A DNA stretch of 64,000 nt from Litsea cubeba. Its lineage: Eukaryota; Streptophyta; Magnoliopsida; Laurales; Lauraceae. A program made the position numbers and the translations under genes. The notes beneath the pieces are model-generated. The model had not been told where the DNA came from, ran no database searches, and saw nothing but the letters and a program-made list of their open reading frames with translations. Every line of letters begins with the position of its first letter. Within the stretch, counting starts at the first letter, position 1. The stretch spans positions 115,086,902 through 115,150,901 of the forward strand of contig CM022946.1 in NCBI GenBank assembly GCA_012931725.1. Direction: 5' to 3'. Below are positions 34,166 through 46,037 of this stretch, in pieces.

Positions 34166-37100
34166 CTAGGAGGCACTTTGTGAGAAAGTCTCCACATTGT
34201 AGACTGGTTCGTCTGGGAGATCATCTCTAAGTGGAGAATCTTTAGGCAATGGATGCTCTGCGAGGAAGTCCGCTAGAGCTTGCCCTTTGATTGCTTTTTG
34301 TGGTACATACCTAATATCAAATTGTGACAGAAGGATGGACCATTTTGCAAGTCGAGCATTGAGAGAACCTGCCTTTGTGACAAGGACCTTCAAGAGGTTG
34401 ACCCTCGAGACCAGGTAGACTGTGTTGGAAAGCAAGTAGTGATGCAGCTTTTGTACGGCGAACATCACTGCAAGACATTCTTTTTCGACTGGAGAGTAGC
34501 GATGCTCTGCACCTACTAGCATGCGGCTAAGGTAATATAGAGCAGCTTCTTTTCTTTGATCATTTTCTTGCGCAAGCAGAGCTCCCAGAGAGTGATCAAG
34601 GGCTCTTGTGTACAAGATGAATGGTTTTCCAGTGGTAGGAGCAGCTAACACTGGAGGTTTTGTCAGGTATGACTTGATGTCTTGGAAAACAGCTTCACAG
34701 TCAGCATCCCAGACAAAGTTTACACCCTTTTTCATCAACCGGGAGAATGGACGGCATTTCCCCGAAAGATTGGAGATGAACCGCCTGATGTAGGCCAATC
34801 TCCCTTGAAGCCCTTTGAGTTCTCTCAAGGTTCTTGGAGAGGGCATTTCTAGAATGGCTTTGACTTTTATGGGGTCAAGCTCTATTCCAGCTTTCCGAAC
34901 TAAGAATCCGTGGAACTTACCCGACGAGACGCCGAAGAAGCATTTCAATGGATTCATTCGCAGTTTGTGTTTGCGAAGCCGGAGGAAGACTTCTCGAAGG
35001 TTTTTGAGATGATCTTCTTTTCTTTTGCTTTTGACGGCGAGGTCATCAACGTAACATTCAACCGTCTTATGCTGCATATCTTGGAATATTTTCATTATAG
35101 CCCTCTGATATGTGGCACCAGCATTCTTCAGACCAAATGGCATGACAGTGTAACAATACACGCCAAATGGGGTTCGAAAGGATGTATGTTTTTCATCCTC
35201 AGGATGCATCTTTATCTGATTGTAGCCAGAGAAACCATCCATGAATGTCATTCGCTCGAATCCACAGGTATTATCAATCATTACCTCTGGTATGGGGAGC
35301 GGAAATTCATCTTTTGGGCATGCGCCATTCAGGTCTCTATAATCAATACAGACCCTGATCTGCCCATTTTTCTTTGTCACGGGGACAATGTTGGCCAACC
35401 ATTCAGGATGTTGTTCCTCAAGGATGAAGCCGACGCTTTTGAGTTTTTGAACTTCTTGTTCAATTTTATCCATCACATCTGGACGGAATCTTCTTTGGCC
35501 TTGGTTGACAGGCTTGATGTCTTCTTGAAGATTGAGTTTGTGAACTGCTATTTTGGGGTCTAAGCCTGGCATTTCAGCGTAAGACCATGCAAAACAATCA
35601 ACGAACTCACGAAGAAAGGCGATATACTCGGGTAACTCATCATCCTTTATATTCTTGCTTATGAATACAGGACGTGGGTTATCTGGTGTTCCCAAGTCTA
35701 TCTTTTGAACAGGATCTTCTGTTGGAAGGTTCGAAGGTGGTTCCTCCACAATTTTTTTGGAGGCTTCTAGCTCAACGAAACCTTCTGGGGTTTCAAGGGC
35801 ATTTCCACACCAAGGTTTTGTTCCTTTCCACGGGTCTTCTTGATCGGTAATTTTCCCAAGGCTTGCTATGAGATGATCCCAATCGCCTGTTGAACCCAAG
35901 TCGAAGTAGGCTACTTCTTTTGGAGATGAGGATTCTTCTGGGTCAGAAGTCCACACGTCTGTGCGATCGGACAACTCCTCTTCATTTTCGGAGAAATCGT
36001 GCCAATTGGATGAGCTTCCTGGATCTTTGTCAGGTGACTCATCAAAGAGATATCCAGGGAGATCGATGTCTTCATGGACTTGAGATGTTGAGGCTTGGTC
36101 AGTATATTGACTTTTAAGCCTTTGCGTCAACTGTCTCAAGGGAGTGTCAGGATCATACCCTAACCCGTGTGAAGACTTTTCTACATAGCCATAGAGTCTC
36201 CAATCTTCCAGCTGGCTTTTGGTCAAGACGGGCCCCAATGGCGTGAGAATACCGCGTCCTTCTCCCAAACCGACTGGGTTTTGAGCGTCATAGCCCATTT
36301 TCTTCATAATAGCTTGTGCCACAGAACTGTATAAGGATAGTTGAGGCATACCTTTATTTTGGAAAGATTCAAGCATGGAGTTTGATGAAGAAGCATCCGA
36401 TCTATGGAAGAAGATCGGCTTTTCCTTTGTTGAAGTTGCTGGAACAACGAAGGAAGCTGACGTAGGATCTTCTATGTCAGAAGTTATCTCCATTGGAGTG
36501 AGAGCAGGCTGAACTTGCTGAGTGTCAGCTTGGCTTGACGATGCGTCGTCTTCTGGCTCTGAATCCGAGTCCGTGTCTTGCATGATAGACACGAAAGCGA
36601 CAACAAATTTGCCCCCAGGCTTTTGTTTTGCCTTCTTCACTTTAGTTGTGATGACCAAAGGCTTTGAAGATTTGAGGGAGATGATGAAGGGAGTTTGAAT
36701 GCTCTCTTCAGATTTACCGGATGGTTTGTTTTCTTCCGGTGATTGTTGAGGAGCTTTGCCTTTATCTTTCTGGAGATTTTCGGGAAAGGATGCTGTGTGC
36801 TTTTCCTCTTCTTCTTTTTCACCTTCATACATCTGTGAGTCTGCGAAGTGGACTTCTTTACCTTTGAAGGGTTTTCTGTCCGCAAAGACTCGATGTATCA
36901 TGCCGTCGTCGCCAACAAACTTGATGCATTGATGTAGAGTTGAAGGGACAACACCATTCTCATGGATCCAAGGGCGTCCGAGAAGGATGTTGTAGCATGA
37001 AGGGGTTTTTATTGCATACACTGTGACCTCAGAGATAAGATCACCGATCTGCAACTTGAACCTGATTTTACCGATAGGCCTTTGAGTACTCCCATCGTAT

Positions 37101-39073
37101 CCAAAGATAGATACAGATGTGTGGCTTAGTTTGCTGGGTGGGATGCCCAACTCTTTAAGAGCCGATGTGGAGATGAGGTTGAGTGCAGAACCTGGGTCGA
37201 TCTGAACTCTATGCATAGGCATTTCCTTGATATACCCTGTGAAGTACAGGGGTCGGTTATGCCTGGTTTCTCCAAGCAGGAGGTCGTCCTTTGTGAAGGC
37301 GATGGTTGCACTGGCTGCTTTTTTAACCGAGAGGCATTCAATGCATGATCCCTCAATTTTCTTCTTTTCTCCCTTTGAGGAGGCTTCTGAGTTTTTGACC
37401 CGGTAATCCATTTCAATTTGGAGGACTTGCGGGGCATGTTTGTCGACATCCTCATTCAGCTTTTGTAATTCCGAAATGAGATTATCACGAGTGTGCGGAG
37501 ACATTCGCAACAAATCTAGGATGTGCAGACGTGCAGGTATGTGCTTGAAGTGTTCAATCAAGTCATACTTGAAAGCCTCCTTAGGGCCTGCATGTTCATC
37601 ATTGTTGCCACTAGGGGCGCTTACAACATCTTTTCCCGAAGGATTTACATATGTAAAGGAAGATTGGTTGTAATTTTTATGGTAGTCCCGGCCAGAGCGG
37701 GTGCCTCTACCAACTTCGAGAGCTTCTTGAGAAGGGTCTTCGTTTGGAAGATTGTCTTCATGATCAAGAGGCTGTCATTTTTCATTTGCTGAGGATGTAT
37801 CAACAGCAGAGTTACCCTCCTCAGTGATTGTGTTGCATGGAACATTTTTCGGGAACAAGTCCTGAACAGCATCCAGCAATCTTTCTTCTTCGTTGACTAA
37901 TTCATCGTCCCAAGCATCAATGGCTGGGAATTCTTCAGTCATGAAGGGTGTGAACTTTGAAGTCACAGTCTCAGGAGAAGAAACCTGAGAGGGTGTCATC
38001 TCAGTGAAAGTCACGTGAGACGAGGTGGCTCCAGAAGATATATTGCTAGGCGTCGCCGGAGTGTAAGTGCTCTCATCAGATGATGCTTCGGAAGAGCTAT
38101 AATCCCGAATTATCACATTACAGGAAGCTCTGACGGGAGACGTTGCCTGATCGGAGTCAGACTCATCCTCGGATGTGAGAGGATCGTCTATCCAGCAATT
38201 TTCTCCATTTTCAGGAGTTAAGGGAGGATGTACCTGGTGGTCTTCAGGGACTTCAGGCTCTGGATTGCGAGGAGGCTCGTTGACGCGTTCTTGCTCTTGT
38301 TCTAGAGCGAGTCGCTGCAAGATCCTTGCATATTCTTCAAGATCAGGCATGGGAGCCAGATCTTCTTCTTCATCATCTCTTTGTGGCTCAACATTGTTGA
38401 TTTCCACTGGAGTAATGAGAGGTGCTGGGTCAGCAGCATTTTCTTGCACAGCCTCTTGGTCTTCTTCATCATTAGACCAGGATCCTTGTGGCTGTAGGGG
38501 GTTATACCAGATTACTGGCATAAGATGAGACTCAGGAACCCGTTCTTCATCGGAGAGATATTCTCCTGTTTCAAGGGACTCCTCCCACTCATCTGTGTAG
38601 TTGGATTCGAATCCATCATCGGTGTCGCTGGACTCGTATCCATCAATGGAGAATCCAACTACCGAATTGCAGGAGTATGATGCCTCCTGCATGGCTTCTT
38701 TGAATTGAGGTGGCATGAAATCACTGAGAGTGAATTTCCTTACCCCCTTTGAAGTCTCTGGAAGGGATGTTTTTGTTACCTCCAGTGAAGCGGTAGAGGA
38801 AGCCTCTGCCTTTTCTTTGACCTCTAGTTTTGGCTGGGTCTTCTCTTGCCGTTTGAGCTTGAGGAGATGTTTCCTAGCCTGCCTTCGCTGTTGAGCTCTA
38901 GGCTTTATTTTCACGACCTCCCAATTTTCATCTTCCAGGAGATCGGGATGTACCCATATCGGTTGTCCGTCTGGTGTCGGGTAAGGAACCAGTTCCTCGG
39001 ATGCTTGGATTGAGTTTATCACCTCGAAGGAAGTAATGATCTCTTCTTCGATGATTTTGATGTTTGTCCACAT
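34166..39073 (-). pseudogene. Tat-element protease, G-patch-like segment, RT and RNase H
   Basis: One frame from 39073 to 34166, broken only by a TGA at 37775-37773. The first third is acidic. The protease has VQIDPGSALNLIS and ILLGRPWIHENGVVPSTLHQ. A Gly-rich segment (IMKKMGYDAQNPVGLGEGRG) resembles a G-patch. The RT shows RVCIDYRDLNGACPKDEFPL, MPFGLKNA and catalytic YVDD (35042-35053). RNase H follows with FILYTRALDHSLGALLAQ. The frame ends in TAG where the second RNase H should continue. The start overlaps gag by 55 bases in the -1 frame, so expression would need -1 frameshifting, or a single base change has split a once continuous frame. The acidic region and the G-patch-like segment are extra to the basic gypsy layout. 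Confidence 0.9.
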
Positions 39074-41430
39074 GTCACCATGTTGACGGAGGCAGACCCA
39101 TAGTTTTTGTCAAAGGTGATGACTCCGTTTTTCCACATCTCATTTATTTTCTCTCTCACAACGAAGCATTGATTGAGAGGATGCGAGATCATCTGGTGGT
39201 ATGGACAGTACCGAGGATCGTTGGTTTTGCCAACATCACCCAGTCTTTTTGGTTCAGGCAAGGTGAGCTTGCCGTTTGCCACAAGAGCCCCGAAGATTTC
39301 ATCAACGTCTTCATCAAATGGGTATTTCTTCTCTACTCGTTCTTTGAAGGCATCTGAGAGTTCAGGTCTCTTACCAGCAGCTTTGTTTTCAGCTTTCTTT
39401 GGTGGCTGAGGAGCTGACTTGGTCTGCACATTGAGGACCTCTTTTTTCTTTGGTTTAGAGGTTGCAATGGCGGTTGGCTCTTTTCTTGATGATTTCTGAC
39501 TGTTGAGGTCTTTAATCACCGTTTCAGCTTCCATGGAAGCTTCTAGGAGTTCTCCCAGGTTTTTTGATTTGTTGCCGATGATCATGGAGCGGATTCTGGC
39601 TCTCATGTTGTTTCGGCAGATGTCGACTAGCGACGCTTGTGGCAATACATCAGAGCATTTGTATGCCATTGCTTTCCACTTGTGAATGAAGTCATATGTT
39701 GATTCATTCTCCCCCTGTTTTAGGCTGCACAGCTGAGCCATAGTAGCGGGATGATCTTCACCTTTGAAGTGAGTCAGGAAGCGTGTCTCTAGCATGGCCC
39801 AGTTTTGGATTGAGTCCTCCGGCAGAGTGGAGTACCAATCGAAGGCCGTACCTTTTAGGGTACTTGCAAAGAGGCGGATCTTGAGTGCATCTTGATCCGC
39901 GATAGCTCCCGTTAGGATCTTGAAGTGGATGACGTGCTGTCTGGCTGATCCTTTCCCCGTATATGTTTGGAGAGTAGGATGCTTGAATTTGGTGGGGAAC
40001 AGGACCGAGTCCATCCATAAGGGATATGGTGGCTTGATCCCATGCTCCTTGAGTATATCCTCTTCTTTTGCTTTGGCGAGGATACCGTCTACGTCCTTTT
40101 TGGTAAGGGCGCGTGACTCATTTTTTTCTCCATTTACCTCGTCGTTTTGATGATTCGGAGGAGGTTCATTGTTCGCCTGATTTTGGAAGGCGAGGAGAAG
40201 GTTTTCCATCAGAGTCTTAATCCTCTGCTGGCCCTGTTCCAACTGTTGGATGCGGGTGATCGCATCTTCTGGAGGTGGATTGCGGGGTGGTGGCTCAGAA
40301 TTTGTAGCCAAGACATTCATCCTTCGTGATTCGAATGAAGAAACTGTCCTGGTGACTGAGCTGGGGCTCATTCTTTTTGAAGAAGAGCTTGAGGAAGGAT
40401 CACTCTGCTGTCCTTTGCTTGAAGGAGCAGGGGATTCTTCTGAATGTCTTCTTGTCCTGGAGACGCTGCGGGTCATCGGACGTCGGACATGGATTTTTGT
40501 TGCTGATTTTTGGCGCCTTCTGGTTTTTCCAACCATATGGACGGCAGCAACTTGGTTGGGTCTTTCTTTTTCGACCCATTTGGGAGAGACTTGAAGTGTG
40601 GGAGGCTGGGTCCTTTGCTTCTCTAGTCTCTTTTGTCGGTATGACGCGCGGCGGCGTATACGACGAGCAATTTGAGCTTCGGTCAGCTCTGACTGGGCTT
40701 TGACGATGAAGGATGTGCTCCCTCGGGGGCAGCAGCCAAGCCTGTCTTCTTTGCAGTTGGGCAAGGACAGGATGCGAACCCTGTCCTTCGCCTGTTGCAG
40801 CGAAGCTTTGAATTTTTGAAGTTCGGCCCCTGTAGAGATGAAGGGTCGAACTGCAGTTTTGTAGGCCTTAGCAGGTGCTTGTAGAGGCCTTGTGATGCAT
40901 GACTTGATTTTGGGCTTGTAGGAACAAGCCGGCTCATGCTGGGATGACTTGGAAGTCAAGTCGGAGATGGGTCTCTCCTCTTTCATGTAGGCAAGAGGAT
41001 AGAACTGGTTCTCCTTGAGTGGGGCCAGGAATGCTGGCTTAGTGGATGTTTGGGACCTTCTTTGCTTTGGTGAAGGTCTTAGGGACCAAGTCTTGGGATA
41101 GACCTGATCGTTTGCAGGTTGAGGCTTCGTGGGGCTGCCACGGGCTTTAGGCCTTCTGGTGCTCGCCTTTGGTGTCACGGTAGTGACACGTTGAGAGGCG
41201 AGTTTCTGCTTCTTAGAGGGAGCAGTTTGTTCCTCAGGAAGTGGGAATGGTCCCAGCGTCCCAAAGACGATAGTCCGGGGAGTCGAGATCGACCCGGAGT
41301 TCAGATAGTTGCCTAGGGAGTTGACGCTTCGGCAGCTGATTGGGCGCTTGTAGGTGCGCATGGTTTGCTTCTGTTGAAGGATGAGTTGGTGCTTGTTTTC
41401 ATCGAAAGTAATGGTTAGTGAAGCTGCCAT
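39019..41430 (-). CDS. Tat-element Gag
   Basis: Open for about 803 codons from ATG at 41430 (MAASLTITFDENKHQL); an upstream in-frame ATG at 41466 is possible. The long basic N-terminal half (Lys/Arg/Ser/Pro-rich) is followed by the capsid region (QLEQGQQRIKTLMENLL, then KFKHPTLQTYTGKGSARQHV and LKGTAFDWYSTLPEDSIQNW). The zinc-binding motif CPYHQMISHPLNQC lies near the end. The frame ends at 39019 and overlaps the pol frame by 55 bases. No internal stop. Gag forms the virus-like particle in the cytoplasm. It is considerably longer than gag of simple chromoviruses, as expected for Tat elements. Confidence 0.85.
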   Translation of the reverse strand: MAASLTITFDENKHQLILQQKQTMRTYKRPISCRSVNSLGNYLNSGSISTPRTIVFGTLGPFPLPEEQTAPSKKQKLASQRVTTVTPKASTRRPKARGSPTKPQPANDQVYPKTWSLRPSPKQRRSQTSTKPAFLAPLKENQFYPLAYMKEERPISDLTSKSSQHEPACSYKPKIKSCITRPLQAPAKAYKTAVRPFISTGAELQKFKASLQQAKDRVRILSLPNCKEDRLGCCPRGSTSFIVKAQSELTEAQIARRIRRRASYRQKRLEKQRTQPPTLQVSPKWVEKERPNQVAAVHMVGKTRRRQKSATKIHVRRPMTRSVSRTRRHSEESPAPSSKGQQSDPSSSSSSKRMSPSSVTRTVSSFESRRMNVLATNSEPPPRNPPPEDAITRIQQLEQGQQRIKTLMENLLLAFQNQANNEPPPNHQNDEVNGEKNESRALTKKDVDGILAKAKEEDILKEHGIKPPYPLWMDSVLFPTKFKHPTLQTYTGKGSARQHVIHFKILTGAIADQDALKIRLFASTLKGTAFDWYSTLPEDSIQNWAMLETRFLTHFKGEDHPATMAQLCSLKQGENESTYDFIHKWKAMAYKCSDVLPQASLVDICRNNMRARIRSMIIGNKSKNLGELLEASMEAETVIKDLNSQKSSRKEPTAIATSKPKKKEVLNVQTKSAPQPPKKAENKAAGKRPELSDAFKERVEKKYPFDEDVDEIFGALVANGKLTLPEPKRLGDVGKTNDPRYCPYHQMISHPLNQCFVVREKINEMWKNGVITFDKNYGSASVNMVTCGQTSKSSKKRSLLPSR

Positions 41431-43092
41431 TGTTAGTTTTCGAAAATTTCTGAAACAAGACCACATCCATTAGTAATCACAAGAATATAATGATCATAAA
41501 TGGGAAGTTCTATGGTTTCGTCTTTTCAAATTGCTCGAGGTAGATGACCCAAGCAATATGAGGAAGGCAAAATGCCATAGAAGGTACAATTGTTCTGATC
41601 GCAGGTATGGTAAGCACAGAATGGGCATCCCAGTGACTGCTAGAAGCAATTGTGAACTTAAATTCGACTTATCGAGAAGCAGAGCTTGCTCGAGGTAAGA
41701 AGAATATAAAGTTGGAGTTACAGATGTGCCGGTCGCAACACAGTAGACCCTGAAAGGGCGTACTAGTACCGCTAGACACAAATGTTTTGAGACCGCATCC
41801 ATGAGATGAGGTTCTCTGTTTTGAAAGGTCAAGATTGGATTCATCAAAGAGAGCAGATGGTATTCCGATCTAAACACGGGCTCAGCGATTTCCGCGAGCG
41901 CCAGTGCTCAGAAAGAAATGAACCATAATTTCTCGGATCTGAATCTAAAGATGACGAGTTTTTTTTTTGAAAAGTCAATATCGGGTTCATCAAAGAGAGC
42001 AAAAGGCACTCCAATCTGAACACGGGCTCAGCGATTTCCGCGAGCGCCAGTGCTCAGAAAGGAGAAGACCAAGATTTCTCCAATCTAAACCCAAAATGAC
42101 GGAAGTTTTTTTTTTTTTTTTTGAAGATTTTGAAGATTTTTTTTTTAAAAATCTTTTTTTTTATTTTTTTTATTTTTTTTATATTTTTTATTTTTATTTT
42201 TAAGATTTTTTTTTGAAAAAAAAAATTTTATTTTTTTATTTTTTATTTTAAAATTTTTATATATTTTTTTAATTTATTTATTTTTTTAAAAAAGACGAGA
42301 GAGTACACATAGGCCTCCTAACCCGGTCTTATGAAATCTTGATTGATAGAATTGCCCCCAGGTAAGGGTAGGATTACTTAATGAACCCGTTTGGAGGACC
42401 CTTGCCTAGAACAGTCAAGCTGTCTCCACACTCTGGACAAGGCTTTTCTTTGAATCAACCATGATCAAAGAACACAGTTGGTTTAACCCTTAGTGGTCTA
42501 TGTCTTTTTTTTTTGTTTTTTTTTATTTTTATATATATTTTTTATTTTTAATGAACTCATCGAAGAGAAACAATGGCCCAAAACCTTAGTCGAACAGGCT
42601 CAACATTTCTGCAAGCGCGATGAACGATAGGAACGGATCAAGGTTTCTCAATTTTGAATCCAAATTGAGAAATCTAAAAAAAAAATTTTTTTTTATATTA
42701 TATATATATATATTTTTTTAGATCTTTAATGAACTCATCGAAGAGAAACAATGGCCCAACCCCCGATCCGAACACGGTCTCAGCGATTTCCGTGAGCGCC
42801 AGTGCCCAGAAGGGAGAGGATCAAAGTTTCTCAATTTTGAATCCAAACTGAAAAATCTGATTTTTTTTTATTTAAAATTTTTTTTTTTGAAAAGAGAAAG
42901 AGTGGAAATAAATTCAAAGAATTAGAAATTTCCAAACAAAAAATCTCATCTCATTTTTTTTTAGATGCGGAATTCAACATAGGCCACCAATTATAAAGTA
43001 GCCAAGGAATCGAGAAAAGAAATATAAGCATAGAGCAAAATATATGATATGCAAATATTTCATTTCTAGCATCGTGTTCTCAAATAAACGAG
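41431..43092 (-). mobile_element. Tat-element 5' leader with tandem repeats
   Basis: Non-coding, about 1.66 kb. Repeat units of about 140-180 bases occur near 41817-41955, 41965-42100, 42545-42690 and 42720-42860, with GAACACGGGCTCAGCGATTT or AGTCGAACAGGCTCAACATT, and AACTCATCGAAGAGAAACAA. The block 42100-42290 is almost pure A/T. The older leader at 14879-15548 matches the LTR-proximal part. Confidence 0.8.
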
Positions 43093-43110
43093 TCCCACCG
43101 GGTGGAGCCA
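43093..43110 (-). promoter_or_regulatory. Primer-binding site of the Tat element
   Basis: Inverse of TGGCTCCACCCGGTGGGA, separated from the 5' LTR by AGC, as at 14861-14878. Confidence 0.7.
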
Positions 43111-43113
43111 GCT

Positions 43114-45668
43114 TGATGGACCGCGCTCCAGATGCTCGGTTCCTACCGAGGTCGGCGGATGTGGGAGTCCGTTTGTTTCCGACCCTTTCGTAACCAGGGG
43201 GCAAGGGGCGTGCATCAACATTTCTTTTTTTGTGTGGGTGTGCCAGATTTTCTATTATTACTTGGAATTGCAAGTGGTGATCCGGAGATCATCCTTCGCA
43301 AGTAAAAAGGAAATCAACTTCTTTCAAGTTTTCCATTGCACATATATTTAAGAAAAGAGACATTTTCTTGATTTGCCGTGAAAGGCGATTTTTTGGCATT
43401 TATAGCCGATTTTGGCGTTTATAGCCGATTTTTGGCGTTTATAGCCGATTTTGGCGTTTATAGCCGATTTACAATCCTTATCAATAATGAAAGACAAGAG
43501 TTGTGATTTTTGTCTCTTTTGAAAAAATACAAACTACAATGAAAAGCAAGAAAAGGAGGATCTAACTTCTCAGGAGATTGTGGGGGACTCGTTTAGATTG
43601 ACGGTCGCAAGCCATATGTGGGCTTCGCCATCATCCATGCAGATGAGAACAGAGGATGCTATTGATTCGCTTGGCTTGGCTATAACCTCAGGTTTTTAGA
43701 GGACAAAGACCAAAAGGAGGTCCTATATCCAATAAAAAGCCGAGTAGACGGGCTGAAAAGCCACATCTAAGCCATTGGAGGCAGGAGGAGAAGGCAAGGA
43801 CCTTGGGGGGGTACCCCCCAAGGGACTTTTGTCACCTTGTAGCAGTGGCCGGTGTAGAACTTCCGCAGAGTTTTCTCTCTTTTCCTTCTCTGAATTTCTG
43901 TGCTTTGTCTGTGATTTTCTCTGATGATCTGTGTGTGTTTTCTTCTTGGAGAGCTCTCCTATTTATAGGCTTTTAGGTGGCCATTTAGGAGGGTTTATGA
44001 GCTTTGATGGTCATAAAGCTACATAAAGGGAGGAGTTACAGAATTGAATTCTTTATTTTGTAACTCCTTTTTCTTGGCTTCTGATTGGCCGGAGGAGATT
44101 GAGGGCATTTAATCGCCTTTAATCGCCATGATGGGAGGAGTTTCATGGGTTAAATGCCATGAATCTCTTGACTTGTAACTCCCGAATGCTTGCTTCTGAT
44201 TGGGCCGTCCAAAGAAATGGATTAATGACTGTAATAAAGCTAGTCAATTAATCGCATTAAGTGGTCGCCGAGCAGCTGAAGAGTCGCGGGCCGTGCCACG
44301 TCTTTTGGGATTCTTCTGTCGATGATCATCGATGGATCTTCATGTAGATCGACATCAGATGACCATGTAATTTCAGGTGTTTGTTGCCAACAGCGGGTCG
44401 GTGCCATCCGTCCTGTCGATTTCTCGATCGGTCGGGTAGAAAGCACACTTCCTTTTGGTTGACCGGGTGGCGATCAATATTGTTTTCGATACTCTTGATG
44501 ATTGACCCGTGTTTTGGACGGATGTCAGAGGACTTGGTGTCTCAAAAGCATGAATTTTGGAAAGTACCAAAGGTTGGGCTCTTCGAATCGCGAAAAAACG
44601 GCGAAAACCGGGGTTTCCGGGGCCTTCCCGTCGCCTGCGACCCTGGGGGGTTTTCCCCTCTTTGTGTCCCGTTTTATGTCCGTTTTTGCTGTTTTTCGAT
44701 TCTTTTTCCTTCTGTATTTTTTCTTGACATTTTGACCATTTATTGGCCTGATTTTTTTGTTGGAAACCTGATGAGAATCCCTGAATTTTATTTTGCAAAG
44801 TTTCCAATTTCCTGAGAAAGCCGAAGACTTTGTCGCGCAGAGCTGCCGATTTTCCGTCAGAAGCTGAAACTGGGTCAAACGATGTCGGAATGACCTGAAA
44901 TTTGGTGTGAAGCCTCCTGAGCAATAAATAAGACCAACCATAGGATTTGTTTGAGTTTTGAAGCCGTTTGGGGTCCTATCACCAGTAGACTTGCTTTTTG
45001 TCGCGATGAAGATGTCGCGGTTTGATGTGCGGTCAACCGATGTCCGATTGACTTGAAATTTGACAGGGAACCTATTGGAGTCATTTTAAGATGATCCATA
45101 GGCTCTGTCTTGGAAACCATGGTCCCGGAGAGCTTTGCCGCCGAGAGGCCTGATTTGGCTTCCGAGCGTCAAACTATGGTCAAATGTTGTGTAAATGACC
45201 TGAAATTTGACGTGTAGCCCTTTACAAGCATTTTGAAGCCGTCCATGTGCTCTATTTGATGAGTAATGGCCTCGGTGGTTCTCGCCACCGAGAGGCTTGA
45301 TTTAGCTGTTCGAGGGTTGATGTAGGGTCAAACGTTGTCGGTTTGACTCGGAACTTGACGTGGAGCCTTTTGGAAGTATTTTGAGACCATCCATCGGCCC
45401 TGATCGAAGATTTGGTGTCTCCAATGCTTTTGCCGCCGAGAGCTCCTTTTCGGCTGTCGGAGAAGCGAAGTTAGGCCAAATGATTTTGAAATGGCCCGAA
45501 ACTTCTTGTGTACTCCTCTTTTGGCTGTCTGGAAGAATCTTGCAGTTTTTGTTTGATTCTGACAAGATTTAATTTTTGGAAGCAGCGTTGCCTATTTTTG
45601 GCAGGTTGCGACTTCATGTAGCTCTTTGGATCTTGAAGAGGCAAAGTGACATTTTTTTGGTGTCAACA
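43114..45668 (-). mobile_element. 5' LTR of the Tat element
   Basis: 2555 bp, with the same termini as the 3' LTR at 22853. Contains the inverted TATA box (43960-43967), the hairpin near 43801-43823 with seven G and six C, and the U5 repeat 43384-43470. Confidence 0.95.
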
Positions 45669-46037
45669 CCTCTCTTGCGCGCTTTTCTCTCTCTCTCTCC
45701 GACGAAGGTTTTGTTTTACCGATAAAATATTCACTACAAGAAATCTAGGCTGCTGTGACGAAATTTGATGACGAAATTTTTTTTTCTTAAAAGAACACCC
45801 AAAGAGGACGAAATATAAATTTTGTCGTTTGTTTTAATTTTTTTCAAAAGTATAGGAGACGAAAACAAAATTTCGTTTTCAAAAATAAGGCGCCACAGGC
45901 AGTCGCTAATGCCCTTTATACAAACACCCCCCGCCCCTCCCATTTTTTCTTCACTTTTCCCTTCCCTCTTGTTTTTTCCCCTGCTCCCGCCCTGCTCCCC
46001 TTCCCCTTTTTTTCCCCTGCTCCCGCGCTAGCCCAGA

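Larger units (their letters stand above)
22853..45668 (-). mobile_element. Tat-lineage Ty3/gypsy retrotransposon, nearly complete
   Basis: 22816 bp, flanked by the 5-bp duplication CCTCT (22848-22852 and 45669-45673). It reads right to left: 5' LTR 43114-45668, primer site 43093-43110, leader, gag, protease-RT-RNase H, second RNase H, integrase, a 3' internal region, polypurine tract and 3' LTR 22853-25432. The 3' region also holds an opposite-strand gene (29383-30795) and a solo LTR insertion. LTRs over 2.5 kb, a very large body, a second RNase H and an antisense gene before the 3' LTR fit the Tat clade (Ogre, Grande, Retand relatives). The LTRs are nearly identical outside one G/C block, so insertion is recent relative to the other Tat copies here. 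Confidence 0.95.

Noticed and set aside
34910..35563. Plus-strand 217-codon frame in the Tat pol
   Set aside because: It is the opposite strand of RT, which is clearly coding on the minus strand.
32376..41466. Envelope-like gene in the Tat element
   Set aside because: All minus-strand frames are accounted for by gag and pol; no signal peptide or membrane protein was seen between pol and the 3' LTR.
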